NCBI RefSeq assembly: GCF_001293685.1
Contig: NZ_BCAG01000005.1
Span: forward strand, 248,001-312,000
DNA from: Desulfatitalea tepidiphila
GTDB lineage: Bacteria > Desulfobacterota > Desulfobacteria > Desulfobacterales > Desulfosarcinaceae
Length of the DNA stretch: 64,000 bases
Direction: 5' to 3'
Below the pieces are notes generated by a model that worked only from the letters and a program-made list of their open reading frames with translations, made no database searches and was not told the DNA's origin. Shown here piece by piece: positions 27,328 to 36,450 of the stretch. The stretch's first letter is position 1. Each line of letters starts with the position of its first letter. Position numbers and translations under genes: made by a program.

Positions 27328-28482
27328 ATGGCAGTGGAATACCTCAATCATATCCGCCTGCTTCTCATCGATGATGAAGACCATTTTCGCCAGACCCTGT
27401 TCAAACGGCTGGAAAGAAGAGGCCTGCGGGTGCGCCAGGCGGACAGCGGCGAAACGGGCCTCGCCCTCTTGAAGGCTGAACCGGTGGATGTGGTCGTACT
27501 GGATGTGAAAATGCCCGGTTTGGACGGCATTGAAGCCCTCAAATGGATCAAGGCCCAATGGCCCCAAACCGAAGTCATCTTTCTCACCGGTCACTCCACC
27601 ACCCAGGATGGGGTCGAAGGCATCAAGTCCGGCGCCTTCGACTACCTGAGCAAACCCATCGAATTCGAGCATCTGCTGGAAAAGATCAAACACGCCTACC
27701 AAAAAAAGACCAGAGATGAGGAGCGCCGCCAGGAGGCGGCTTACAAGGCCAGAATCGAGCAGCAGATGATCGCCACCGAACGTCTCGCTTCCATGGGGAC
27801 CCTGGCGGCCGGGGTGGCCCATGAAATCAACAACCCTCTGGCAATCATCAATGAAGCCGCTGGATTTCTCAGCCTGCTGCTGAAGAAGGAAGAGTTGGCC
27901 GCCATGCCACGCCGGCAGGACTTTGAAAAGGCCATTCAAAAGATCAGCAACGCGGTCAAACGCGCCCGGGTCATTACCCACCAGCTGCTGGGCAGCGTCC
28001 GCAAGCAGGAACCGGTTTTCGCCGAAGTGGATTTGTATGAGTTGGCCACGGAAACCCTTCAATTGGTGCATAAGGAAGCGGCCAACAAGGAAATCCGGAT
28101 AATCCAGTCCCAAGGCGGAAATCCCGGTCCGATCTGGATCGACCCCAACCAGGTCCGGCAGATTCTGATCAATCTGTTGACCAATGCCATCCATGCCACT
28201 GGTAAAGATGGCAAAATCGAAGTGCGCATCGAGGCGGACCCGGAAACCTCAACCCTGATCGTCAGCGACACCGGCAAAGGCATCCCCAGGGAGAACATGG
28301 AGAAAATATTCGAACCGTTCTTCAGTGACAAACCGCCGGGTGAAGGTACCGGTCTCGGCCTTTTCGTCACCCGCCAGATCGTGGAAAAACTGGGCGGCAA
28401 AATAGAAGTCCAGAGTCGGGTCGGTGTGGGAACCAGCATGAAAATCATTCTCCCCAACCGAAACCCGCTGAAGTCGACTTAG
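27328..28482 (+). CDS. Receiver-histidine kinase protein (N-terminal receiver, soluble)
   Basis: A 384-residue cytoplasmic protein with the receiver first (Asp15/16, Asp59 in VVLDVKMPGLDG, Thr87, Lys109). A coiled segment leads to HisKA with His165 (GVAHEINNP) and an HATPase with NAIHATG, DTGKGI and GTGLGLF. In this order the receiver serves as the sensor input: it gets phosphate from another kinase (likely the dCache kinase at 22788) and gates its own kinase, which could then serve the receiver at 28546. The Shine-Dalgarno is gcaggag. It lies between the first DASS gene and that receiver. Confidence 0.9.
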   Translation: MAVEYLNHIRLLLIDDEDHFRQTLFKRLERRGLRVRQADSGETGLALLKAEPVDVVVLDVKMPGLDGIEALKWIKAQWPQTEVIFLTGHSTTQDGVEGIKSGAFDYLSKPIEFEHLLEKIKHAYQKKTRDEERRQEAAYKARIEQQMIATERLASMGTLAAGVAHEINNPLAIINEAAGFLSLLLKKEELAAMPRRQDFEKAIQKISNAVKRARVITHQLLGSVRKQEPVFAEVDLYELATETLQLVHKEAANKEIRIIQSQGGNPGPIWIDPNQVRQILINLLTNAIHATGKDGKIEVRIEADPETSTLIVSDTGKGIPRENMEKIFEPFFSDKPPGEGTGLGLFVTRQIVEKLGGKIEVQSRVGVGTSMKIILPNRNPLKST

Positions 28483-28545
28483 CGCGCCTCGTGGGCGCCA
28501 GACAGATCAATCAAGACTGAAAATCGTGCAAAGGAGAAAACGAAC

Positions 28546-28986
28546 ATGGTTAAAATTCCGACCAGAATATTGCTGGTTGATGATGAAAAAGATTTCGTCG
28601 AAATGCTCTCCATGCGCCTCACCGAATCAGGAGAACAGGTGACGGTGGCCTACAGCGGGCAGGAGTGCCTTGAGAAACTGGCCCGCACGGCGGTGGACGT
28701 GGTCATTCTGGACATCAAGATGCCGGGCATGGACGGCATTCAAACCCTCAGGGAAATCAAAGGCATGTTCCCGCTGGTGGAGGTCATCCTGCTGACGGGA
28801 CACGGCACCACCGAAACGGCCGTTAAGGGAATGAAGCTGGGGGCCTTCGACTACCTGCTGAAACCGGCGGACTTCGAAGATTTGAGCGCCAAACTCGAAG
28901 GTGCCAAGAAGAAGAAAGATGAACAGGATGAACGCATCCGGCAGGCCGAAGCCAGACTTTTATTGCGCAAGGGTGGCAATATCTGA
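28546..28986 (+). CDS. Stand-alone receiver protein
   Basis: A 146-residue receiver with Asp12/13, Asp56 (VILDIKMPGMDG), Thr in LLTGHGT and Lys in LLKPAD. The tail is a positively charged helix (EGAKKKKDEQDERIRQAEAR) ending LLLRKGGNI. It is nearly identical in layout, length and tail to the receiver at 30882, so the two arose by duplication together with the flanking permease. No output domain. Confidence 0.9.
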   Translation: MVKIPTRILLVDDEKDFVEMLSMRLTESGEQVTVAYSGQECLEKLARTAVDVVILDIKMPGMDGIQTLREIKGMFPLVEVILLTGHGTTETAVKGMKLGAFDYLLKPADFEDLSAKLEGAKKKKDEQDERIRQAEARLLLRKGGNI

Positions 28987-29211
28987 TCCAGATTGACCCG
29001 ATCGGGTCTGGCCTGGCCAGCCCGGATACAGAGACACTTTTTAGCTCAAGGGCCGCTAAACCCCAAGGAGGTGCACCGACCGCTCCGCAGGCAGCAATGA
29101 TGCGAACGGTGATATAGACGACAAATGACCCTCCCCGCCGGGCGATGGACGGGATTGCTGAAATCAGTTCCTTTTTGTAGTGCAAAAACACTTTCCCCGG
29201 TACGCGGCGCA

Positions 29212-29231
29212 ATGCCACGCGCTGGTGGCAT
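29212..29231 (+). promoter_or_regulatory. Hairpin next to the ribosome-binding site of the second DASS gene
   Basis: ATGCCAC (29212-29218) and GTGGCAT (29225-29231) form a 7-bp stem with a 6-base loop, two bases before the aaggag Shine-Dalgarno of the permease at 29247. The preceding 225 bases hold no gene. It could tune translation or mRNA stability; no ligand-binding structure is evident. Confidence 0.4.
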
Positions 29232-29246
29232 CAAGGAGAACGATCG

Positions 29247-30827
29247 ATGCTAGCGGTCGCAAAATCTAAAAAGGTCCAAATTTGTTTCGCATTTTTGCTC
29301 GGTGCCATTGTCTTACTGTTGCCCAGACCGGAAGGAACCCGTTTCAGGGTTACGGGCGACAACAACCAACGCTTTTTCCAAACCATCCAGGAAACATTCG
29401 AACTGGTCCAACCGGCGGATAAGACCGGCGATGGCTATGTGGTGGCAGTGCGCCATGCGCAACCGGGAGCGGATGGTGTACTGAACCAAAAGGCCAAGGC
29501 CTTCGCTGACGGGACCATCCAGATCGACTACCTCGATGGTCTCTCGCCGAAGGCGATGCGCTTTCTGGCGGTTCTGGTGGTGCTGATCTTCCTGTTCCTG
29601 GTCGAACCCATTCCCCTGGAAGTAACGGCCGTGTTGATCGGCGCTTCGCTCGTTCTCATGGGGATCGTGGATGTCAAAACCGCCTGGGCGCCCTACATGC
29701 ATCCGGTGGTGGTCTTCATCATGTGCTGTCTCATTTTTGCCATCTCCCTGGACAAAGCGGGCTTGACCAAACGAATGGGACATTTCATAGTCCAGAAGGC
29801 AGGCACTAATGTGGTCCGGTTCACATTTGTCATCAGCACGGGTTTGGGCATGGCCTCCATGTTCATGCACGATGCCGCGGCCGTCTCCATCGGCATCGTC
29901 ACCATGCTGCCGTTAATGCGCGCCGCCGACATCAAACCTCACTCTAGTACCGCCAAATTCATGTTGATCTCCCTGGCATTCGCATGCTCGTGCGGGGGAA
30001 TGGGGACACTCATCGGCGGCGGCCGCTGCATGGTATCGGCCGCGTTTCTAAAAGAGTTCACGGGGATTGAACTCGACTTCTTCGACTGGATCAAATACGC
30101 CATGCCCATGGCCATTGTCACGGTCCCTGCTGCCGTACTCATCTGCTACCTCGTATTTCGCCCGGACAAAACTTTAGAGCTGCCCAAGTTCGATGAGAAG
30201 CTGCCGCCGTGGTCGTTTCAGGAGATCATCACCCTGGTCATCATCGGTATCGCCTTTGTACTCTGGTTAACCAAGGGGCTTCACGGTCTCGACTACTCGG
30301 TCACCGGCATGATCGCGGTGGCTGCCCTGGTACTGGTGGGCATATTGAAATGGGACGACATCCACGAAAACCTGGAGTGGGGCACGGCCCTGTTCATCTT
30401 CGGTGGGGGCATCTCGTTGGGGTTGGCCATGGGTTACTCGGGAGCGGCCGACTATTTTGCCAACATTTTTTTCCCGCTCGTCAAGGGCGGCGGCTGGCTG
30501 CTGCTCTTCATCGGTGTTGCGATTTTCGGCGCACTGGTGACCAACGCCATGGCCAATGTGGCAGCCGCTGCACTGATCTTGCCGATCGTGATTCCCATGG
30601 CGCAACTGGAGGGAGTTGACCCGCGGGTGCTGGCCTTATGCCTCGGCACCGCTACTTCTTTTGCCATGCTGCTGGTCATTGGCTGCCCACCCAATGCCAT
30701 TGCCTACAGCTTTCGACAATTCAAGGCATCGGATATCACCAAGGCCGGCCTGGTGGCCACACCGGTCCTGATCGCCATCCTCGTTGGCATCGCCTTTGTC
30801 TGGTGGAAATTTCTGGGGTTGGTATAA
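29247..30827 (+). CDS. SLC13/DASS-family anion permease, paralogue of 25699
   Basis: A 526-residue transporter closely similar to the gene at 25699 through the whole core, including FMHDAAAVSIGIVTMLPLMRAA and MANVAAAALILPIVIPMA in place of the classical Ser-Asn-Thr motifs. It diverges mainly in the ~75-residue extracytoplasmic segment after TM1 (PADKTGDGYVVAVRHAQPGA). Such a pattern suggests the same transported ion but a different outer partner or affinity. ATG with aaggag; an alternative start is not supported. It is followed 54 bp later by its receiver (30882). Confidence 0.9.
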   Translation: MLAVAKSKKVQICFAFLLGAIVLLLPRPEGTRFRVTGDNNQRFFQTIQETFELVQPADKTGDGYVVAVRHAQPGADGVLNQKAKAFADGTIQIDYLDGLSPKAMRFLAVLVVLIFLFLVEPIPLEVTAVLIGASLVLMGIVDVKTAWAPYMHPVVVFIMCCLIFAISLDKAGLTKRMGHFIVQKAGTNVVRFTFVISTGLGMASMFMHDAAAVSIGIVTMLPLMRAADIKPHSSTAKFMLISLAFACSCGGMGTLIGGGRCMVSAAFLKEFTGIELDFFDWIKYAMPMAIVTVPAAVLICYLVFRPDKTLELPKFDEKLPPWSFQEIITLVIIGIAFVLWLTKGLHGLDYSVTGMIAVAALVLVGILKWDDIHENLEWGTALFIFGGGISLGLAMGYSGAADYFANIFFPLVKGGGWLLLFIGVAIFGALVTNAMANVAAAALILPIVIPMAQLEGVDPRVLALCLGTATSFAMLLVIGCPPNAIAYSFRQFKASDITKAGLVATPVLIAILVGIAFVWWKFLGLV

Positions 30828-30881
30828 TATTTATTCAAAACAGGCGGCAATGAACCGAAGTACACCGAGGAGGCCAAAAAT

Positions 30882-31322
30882 ATGATTAAAGTTCCGACCC
30901 GGATATTGATAGTCGACGATGAACACGATTTCGTTGAAATGCTCAGCATGCGTCTCAAAGAAGCCGGTGAAGTGGTGGATGCAGCCTATGATGGTGAAGG
31001 ATGCATTCGAAAGCTCCGACAGGACGGATTCGATGTGGTCATTTTAGACATTAAAATGCCCGGCATGGACGGCATCCAGACGTTGCGAAAAATTAAAATC
31101 ATGTTCCCACTGGTGGAAGTCATTCTGTTGACCGGACACGGCACGACGGAAACGGCAGTAGAGGGAATGAAGCTGGGCGCTTTCGATTACCTGTTGAAAC
31201 CAGCAGACTTTGAGGACCTCGAGACCAAACTGGAAGGCGCCCGGCGCAAAAAAAGCGAACAGGAAGAGCGCATACGGCAGGCCGAAGCGCGCTTACTGCT
31301 GAGAAAAGGCGGCAACATCTAA
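30882..31322 (+). CDS. Stand-alone receiver protein, paralogue of 28546
   Basis: A 146-residue receiver with Asp12/13, phospho-acceptor Asp56, Thr in LLTGHGT and Lys in LLKPAD, and the same charged tail ending LLLRKGGNI as the protein at 28546. Conservation of the tail in both copies suggests it is the contact surface for a shared target. It is the last gene of the operon and is followed by a terminator hairpin. Confidence 0.9.
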   Translation: MIKVPTRILIVDDEHDFVEMLSMRLKEAGEVVDAAYDGEGCIRKLRQDGFDVVILDIKMPGMDGIQTLRKIKIMFPLVEVILLTGHGTTETAVEGMKLGAFDYLLKPADFEDLETKLEGARRKKSEQEERIRQAEARLLLRKGGNI

Positions 31323-31341
31323 ATGTTGCTCACAACCATGG

Positions 31342-31371
31342 CACCCCGACCCTTTCAAAAGGGCCGGGGTG
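31342..31371 (+). terminator. Rho-independent terminator
   Basis: CACCCCG-A-CCCTTT and AAAGGG-C-CGGGGTG pair with only a two-base centre (so the loop opens slightly), followed by TGGTCTTTT. It lies 20 bp after the stop of the last receiver gene, between two convergent operons. Confidence 0.75.
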
Positions 31372-31456
31372 TGGTCTTTTCCGATGTTCGATCCCAAGAA
31401 AGCTTCCCCGCACGAGTGTGGCTGCGGCATGGGCAGGTCAAAGCTGGCGGTCAACC

Positions 31457-31945
31457 TTATTCGGACTGATCGATCTCTCTGAGCTTGCTCAGAATCTCAC
31501 GGGCCGAATGCCCCATGGATATTCGCAGCATGGCATCCATTTTTTTCTCTTCGATCTGCTTCTTGTTCATCACCCGCTGCCTGAATGCCTGAGCCAGGGT
31601 ATCCAACAGGCGATCGAATTCACAGGGCTTCTGCAAATAGGAGAATGCACCGGCACGTGAACACTCAGCGGCGGAATCGATGGTGCCGTGACCCGTGAGA
31701 ATTACGATTTCCATCCAGGGATGCTGCTTTTTCAACGCCTCAAGCGTCTCTTTTCCGTCCATGCCGGGCATTTTCAAATCTACCAAAGCGATATCAATGG
31801 GCTGGTTCCTGGCGACTTCAAGTGCCTTGTCTCCCCTGTTGACGGCTGTGACATTGAAGTCGCGCATTTCCAGGCTGCGGCTGATGGAATGCAGAAACTG
31901 TTCCTCGTCATCAACAATCAACAAATTAATCTTATTGGTTATCAT
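31457..31945 (-). CDS. Stand-alone receiver protein
   Basis: A 162-residue receiver with Asp12/13, Asp56 (ALVDLKMPGMDG), Thr in ILTGHGT and Lys in LQKPCE. A ~35-residue charged tail follows (NKKQIEEKKMDAMLRISMGHSAREIL) with no DNA-binding motif. It is the third gene of a minus-strand operon after the dCache kinase and the receiver-permease fusion, 66 bp downstream of the fusion gene. Confidence 0.9.
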   Translation of the reverse strand: MITNKINLLIVDDEEQFLHSISRSLEMRDFNVTAVNRGDKALEVARNQPIDIALVDLKMPGMDGKETLEALKKQHPWMEIVILTGHGTIDSAAECSRAGAFSYLQKPCEFDRLLDTLAQAFRQRVMNKKQIEEKKMDAMLRISMGHSAREILSKLREIDQSE

Positions 31946-32011
31946 AATGTTTTCTCCGTTCTGATGGGTGAATAACTTTAAATTTCAAGTTGTCACAGCT
32001 GCTGTGCCAGA

Positions 32012-34078
32012 CTAAAAGCCAAACCATTTCCAATAACCCCAGAATACCCAGATCCAAAGCACCGCCATGCTCAGAATAAAGACCATGGTACCATGGATTA
32101 AAAAGTCCTTCATCGTGATCAACTGTTCGCCGGTTTCAGGATCCTTTGCGATACTGAAGACTATGGCGTTGTTGGGCGTACCGATAATCAGGATGTGGGC
32201 AAAGGATGAAGCAAAAGCCGTTGCCAGCCCCACCAGCAGCGGTGACGTGCCAGACAAGGTGGCCATGGGTACCGTGATCGGGCCGATGGCGGCCACCGTG
32301 GCGCCGTCGCTCATGAAGTTGGTCATGATGCCGGTGATCAGGCTGGTGGAAATGCATAAACCCGTTCCGGCCATGAGAAAATCGGGCAGCAGATTCACGA
32401 AACCCGAGGCCAGCCACAAGGCCGCACCGGAGGCCGCCAAACCGTAACCCATGGCGCTCGCGGCTGCATAGAGCGCCACCACGTCCCAGTGGATGCCGTT
32501 GATGTCCTTCCAGCGCAGAATGCCCAGAATGTTCAACAGCACCAGGGCCAGCAGGGCCGGACCGCCCATGCCCAGTTTGTCGGACAGGGTCGACCACATC
32601 AGTATCAGCAGTACAAGCACGAAAGCCGCTTTGTACTCATCCCGAGTCATTTTTCCGATCTTTTCCGACTCCCGCCGCACCTCGGCCGCCACATTGACGT
32701 TGGGCGACAAAATCTTCTTTCTGAAGACGATCAGAAAGTAGGCCGCAATGACGATGGACATCACCGGCACGAACGGCAAGCCGCGCGCCACCCACTGCCC
32801 GAAGGAGAGCTGGACCCCGTAGTCGGCGAAGATGCCCAGCATCACGGCGTTGCGGCCGCCAGCGGCCGGTGATCCGGGTCCTCCCACATTGCCGCAGAAG
32901 GTGAGCATCAGCAGCAGCATGACCACCAGGGCCTTGTCCTGATTCAGGTTGGCCGATCGGATGGCGCCCAGGTATACCATCATGAGAATCGGCGCGATAA
33001 AAGCCACCAGGGCGTGCTCGGATAAGAATGAGGCCGTGACCGAAAGCAACGGAGCGAAGATAAAACAGAACTTGACCAGATTGGTGCTGGTACCCAGCAG
33101 CAGTATGCCGATGCGCCGGTCCAGGCCGGTTTTGGTGATCGCCGCGGCCAATGCCAGAACGCTGAAAATGAACACCACCGAATCCTTGGCATAGGCCTGG
33201 GCCACGTCTCCTGGTGTGAAAACGCCGAAGAAGTACATCAAAACGCCGACCAACAGGGCCGTTACACCGATGGGAATCGCCCCCGTGGCCCAGAAGAGCG
33301 CGGCCACGACCAGAACCCCCACCATCACCTTGGCCCGCAGGGCCACCTGCGTGTCGGTGGCCGGTCCTTTGGTGACCTTGCCATCGGCGTTCAGGGTATT
33401 GCTGCTGATCTTGGCCTTGGCGCCATAATATTCGACAATGGTCTGACCGGGTTTCATCTTCTTGTAGTCCGAGTAGCCCGTTATGGACTCGGCGGGCTTG
33501 CCTTGTTTGGGAGTGGTCAACAGAGTATAGAGGGACTTTGGTGTGGGCATCAACGCGATGAAAAGAAACAGCACTGCACCCAGGATGATAATGCCGGGCC
33601 GCGCATTGTGAGCGCCGATGAGCCACTGTTTTAGACTGGTCCGTTGAATATCCGGGATCTCGTGGCGGGCCAGCGCCTTGACTCTTTCCGAAGCCGCGGC
33701 CTGAATGGCGTCGATCAGGTCTTCGATGGGGCAAGGTTTTTCGATGTATCGAAATACGTCGTGCTTGCCCGTGATACGGGCCGATTCGGTGGTGCCGTGT
33801 CCGGTATGCATGATCACCTGGACCTCCGGACGGATTTTTTTGATCTCCTTTAAGGTCTGAATTCCGTCCATCCCCGGCATTTTCTGATCCAGAATGACCA
33901 CTTCCGGATTTTCGTGGCGCACCAACTTGATGGCGTCTTCGCCGTTGTCAACATCGAGGACCTTGTAATTTCGCACCACCAGCTGCTGGGCCAGGCCCTT
34001 GCGAAAATCTGGTTCGTCGTCAATCAGCAGAACTTTCGGCAACCCGTTGCCGTCGCTAATCGGCATTGCTTTTTCCAT
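32012..34078 (-). CDS. Receiver domain fused to SLC13/DASS-type permease
   Basis: One continuous frame of 688 residues from ATG 34078 (Shine-Dalgarno aaggag, 7-nt spacing; 23-base overlap with the kinase gene). Residues 13-130 are a complete receiver: Asp20/21, phospho-acceptor Asp64 (VILDQKMPGMDG), Thr92 (MHTGHGT) and Lys114 (IEKPCP). A ~30-residue linker leads to TM1 (about 162-181), an extracytoplasmic segment of ~75 residues and a DASS-like core with Ser353-Glu-His and Ser590-Asp-Gly at the positions of the classical Ser-Asn-Thr motifs. The receiver is thus covalently tied to a transporter, so phosphorylation probably gates transport. Both halves are intact and no frameshift is needed. 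Confidence 0.92.
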   Translation of the reverse strand: MEKAMPISDGNGLPKVLLIDDEPDFRKGLAQQLVVRNYKVLDVDNGEDAIKLVRHENPEVVILDQKMPGMDGIQTLKEIKKIRPEVQVIMHTGHGTTESARITGKHDVFRYIEKPCPIEDLIDAIQAAASERVKALARHEIPDIQRTSLKQWLIGAHNARPGIIILGAVLFLFIALMPTPKSLYTLLTTPKQGKPAESITGYSDYKKMKPGQTIVEYYGAKAKISSNTLNADGKVTKGPATDTQVALRAKVMVGVLVVAALFWATGAIPIGVTALLVGVLMYFFGVFTPGDVAQAYAKDSVVFIFSVLALAAAITKTGLDRRIGILLLGTSTNLVKFCFIFAPLLSVTASFLSEHALVAFIAPILMMVYLGAIRSANLNQDKALVVMLLLMLTFCGNVGGPGSPAAGGRNAVMLGIFADYGVQLSFGQWVARGLPFVPVMSIVIAAYFLIVFRKKILSPNVNVAAEVRRESEKIGKMTRDEYKAAFVLVLLILMWSTLSDKLGMGGPALLALVLLNILGILRWKDINGIHWDVVALYAAASAMGYGLAASGAALWLASGFVNLLPDFLMAGTGLCISTSLITGIMTNFMSDGATVAAIGPITVPMATLSGTSPLLVGLATAFASSFAHILIIGTPNNAIVFSIAKDPETGEQLITMKDFLIHGTMVFILSMAVLWIWVFWGYWKWFGF

Positions 34079-35804
34079 TGATGGCTCCTTTGCTTTTGTT
34101 TTTGGGCAGCACCACGGTGAACGCACTGCCAGCTCCCGGCAAGCTTTGGACCTCGATGGTTCCGCCCATAGATTCAATGATTCCGATGGAAACACTCAGC
34201 CCCAATCCGGTTCCTTTGCCAACTTCCTTCGTGGTGTAGAACGGATCGAAAATCCTTTTGAGTTGTTCGCTGTCCATACCCTTGCCTGTATCGGTAATGG
34301 TGACACGAACCGTTTCTTCATCCTGGTTCGTGGAAATGGTAATCTTTCCGGGCCCCTGAATGGCGTCCCCCGCATTGTTGATCAGGTTTAAAAATACCTG
34401 GCGAAGCTGATCCTGATCGACCATCACCATCGCCAGGTCTGCATCAAATTGCCTTTCTACGGAGATATCGTCCAATCCCAAAGAACGCTCCTTGAATCCC
34501 AGCAAGACATCATCAATGATGGCGTTGATATTGGAACGCGCCAGGTGGGGCTCACTTTTACGCCCATAATTCAGCAGCTGTTGGGTTATTTTCCTCGCCC
34601 GGAAAACGGCTTCTTCGACAACCTTGATCTCCTGTATGATCTGAGCCGGAGATGCATCCATGTTAAATTCAGGATTGAGCATGTCCTTGATCACACCGCT
34701 TGTGGCCAATATGATGGCGAGTGGGTTGTTGATTTCGTGCGCCACCCCGGTGGCCAACGCCCCCAGTGACGCCAGTTTGGAGGCGTGCAGCAGCTGCGCT
34801 GTCAACGCGTCCTGCTTCTCGGCGTTTTCCCTGGCTTTTGCCACCAGTGCGTGGGTCGCCATCCAAATTGTCATGCCCACGATCACCAGGATAACTGTCG
34901 AGCCGATCAGCATGAACTTGCGGGCCTTGTAGAGCTGGGCGTAGGCAATACTCAACGGTTCGCTCACCAGAAGAGACCAGGGCACCTCTTTCAACCAGGC
35001 GTGAGCCATAAGGACAGCATCACCATTGGTCACAATCGTCTGGGCGCCGGAAGGCACGTCCACGGGTGGGATATAACTGCTTACCGACAGCGCCTCATCG
35101 ACTCCTTGATCGGCCAATTGGATACGCCCTTCGCGGTTGACCAGAGCGGAGGCCACGCCTTGTCCGCGGTTGATCGTTTTGAGAAAGAGATAGAATTTGT
35201 CGGGATCCAAAGTGGCCCGCAATATGACAGGATGGTCATTCACGGTCTGCTTTGCGGCAATGGTAAAATGAAGTTTATTCCGAAACCCAAGATAGATATC
35301 ACTGATGGCATAACCGTTTTCAGAGGACTCCAATGTAGAGAACCAATCCTGAGCGCTGTAATCTTTGTTTTGAAGAAAAGGAAAGGGGCCAGCATAGCCA
35401 ATTTGCATTCCATGCTGGGTCAAATAACCAATATCGATAAAGGCATCGCTGGTTTGTCTCAACTGCCGGAGAAGACTGTCCATTTGCTGTTGGGATGGCA
35501 CCAGACTGAAAGCGGGGTTATGAAAGAGAGCGAAAATATTCACCAACCGTTCCTGGAGAAAAAGATCGACAGTGTTGCGTTGACTTTCGGCTATGGCGGC
35601 CAGATTCAGCTTTCCGGTCTCTTTCAATGTCATATGAAATTGATAATGAAAATAAGCTGAAAGCAATATCAGGGGAACGAGAAAAGCAGCCATCAACCCC
35701 AATAAAAATTTACGTTCCAGCTTTATGAAGTAAGCCTTAAGATCCACTTGCTTGTCTGGGTCTGTAGAGACGTGTTGGCCAAGTGATGGTGGCAGTGAAG
35801 ACAT
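34056..35804 (-). CDS. Membrane sensor histidine kinase with dCache domain
   Basis: A 582-residue kinase. A ~25-residue cytoplasmic lead comes first, then TM1 at about 35-56 and a dCache domain with DIGYLTQHGMQIGYAGPF and VILRATLDPDKFYLFLKTI. TM2 lies at about 287-308. The H-box has His356 (GVAHEINNP), and the HATPase has NNAGDAIQG, DTGKGM and GTGLGLSV. It heads the operon with the receiver-permease fusion, with which it overlaps, so the fused receiver is its obvious substrate. The Shine-Dalgarno is aaagg. A sigma54 promoter lies 93 bp upstream. Confidence 0.92.
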   Translation of the reverse strand: MSSLPPSLGQHVSTDPDKQVDLKAYFIKLERKFLLGLMAAFLVPLILLSAYFHYQFHMTLKETGKLNLAAIAESQRNTVDLFLQERLVNIFALFHNPAFSLVPSQQQMDSLLRQLRQTSDAFIDIGYLTQHGMQIGYAGPFPFLQNKDYSAQDWFSTLESSENGYAISDIYLGFRNKLHFTIAAKQTVNDHPVILRATLDPDKFYLFLKTINRGQGVASALVNREGRIQLADQGVDEALSVSSYIPPVDVPSGAQTIVTNGDAVLMAHAWLKEVPWSLLVSEPLSIAYAQLYKARKFMLIGSTVILVIVGMTIWMATHALVAKARENAEKQDALTAQLLHASKLASLGALATGVAHEINNPLAIILATSGVIKDMLNPEFNMDASPAQIIQEIKVVEEAVFRARKITQQLLNYGRKSEPHLARSNINAIIDDVLLGFKERSLGLDDISVERQFDADLAMVMVDQDQLRQVFLNLINNAGDAIQGPGKITISTNQDEETVRVTITDTGKGMDSEQLKRIFDPFYTTKEVGKGTGLGLSVSIGIIESMGGTIEVQSLPGAGSAFTVVLPKNKSKGAINGKSNAD

Positions 35805-35896
35805 GTGAACCTTTTACCTGTTTAGGGGCACGCGGTCCCAATCTTGAAATTGATCGATTCAATAAAGTTTGTTTTCAACATCTGTAGAAGAAATTG

Positions 35897-35912
35897 AGCA
35901 AACCACATGCCA
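35897..35912 (-). promoter_or_regulatory. Sigma54 (-24/-12) promoter
   Basis: On the minus strand TGGCATGTGGTTTGCT: the -24 element TGGCAT (one mismatch) and -12 element TTGCT (exact), with 10 bases between GG and GC. It lies 93 bp upstream of the dCache kinase start at 35804. Confidence 0.8.
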
Positions 35913-35954
35913 CATCACACATGGTTGTTTATTCTTTTATTTCAGTATGTTTGG

Positions 35955-35975
35955 TAAAAATCGGCCTTGGCCGAA
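35955..35975 (-). terminator. Short rho-independent terminator
   Basis: On the minus strand TCGGC-CAAG-GCCGA is followed by TTTTTA. It ends the operon that finishes at 36042 and lies just upstream of the sigma54 promoter at 35897. The stem is short (5 bp), so this is moderate evidence. Confidence 0.5.
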
Positions 35976-36041
35976 GAAGCGACAGTGGCAGTTCGTTTTG
36001 CATGGTGTAAAAGAACCGAACACAAGAGAAGATGTCGAGGC

Positions 36042-36449
36042 TTATTTGCTGCGGGTCTGGGTGGGATCTTTTTTACTGTTTTGTTCCGACAGGATCACAC
36101 GGATTTTTTGCTTCAGCAGATCCACGCTTTGGCCGCTCTTTTCGACAAACGCCACGGCCCTGCCGGGTGTGCGGATGGAAAAGCAATCGGAGGCCAGACA
36201 ATGAAAAATGACGGTCAGGGTTGGCCGCTCCGCCAACATCCGGCCAAAAGCGGCCGGATCCTCCAGGCCCGGCATATCGGGATCGATAACCAGGGCATCC
36301 AGCTTGCCGGGCCGGTGAATCCAATTCTTGAGCTGATCGGCGTTATCGGCCGAATAGACGCGATGGCCTTCGCTTTTCAACTCCCGCTGCACGAAATCCC
36401 TTATCCGCGGGTTCCGATCGGCGATGAGGATGACATATTCTCTGTCCAT
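36042..36449 (-). CDS. Receiver-like protein (divergent)
   Basis: A 135-residue protein from ATG 36449, two bases after the acetyltransferase gene. It has a receiver fold with Asp11 and phospho-acceptor-like Asp56 (LVIDPDMPGLED). The second acidic residue is Arg12, the switch Thr region reads FHCLAS, and Lys is kept without the usual Pro (VEKSG). Phosphorylation is uncertain. The C-terminal tail is basic/charged (SEQNSKKDPTQTRSK). It is the last gene of the USP-acetyltransferase operon. Confidence 0.75.
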   Translation of the reverse strand: MDREYVILIADRNPRIRDFVQRELKSEGHRVYSADNADQLKNWIHRPGKLDALVIDPDMPGLEDPAAFGRMLAERPTLTVIFHCLASDCFSIRTPGRAVAFVEKSGQSVDLLKQKIRVILSEQNSKKDPTQTRSK

Positions 36450-36450
36450 A

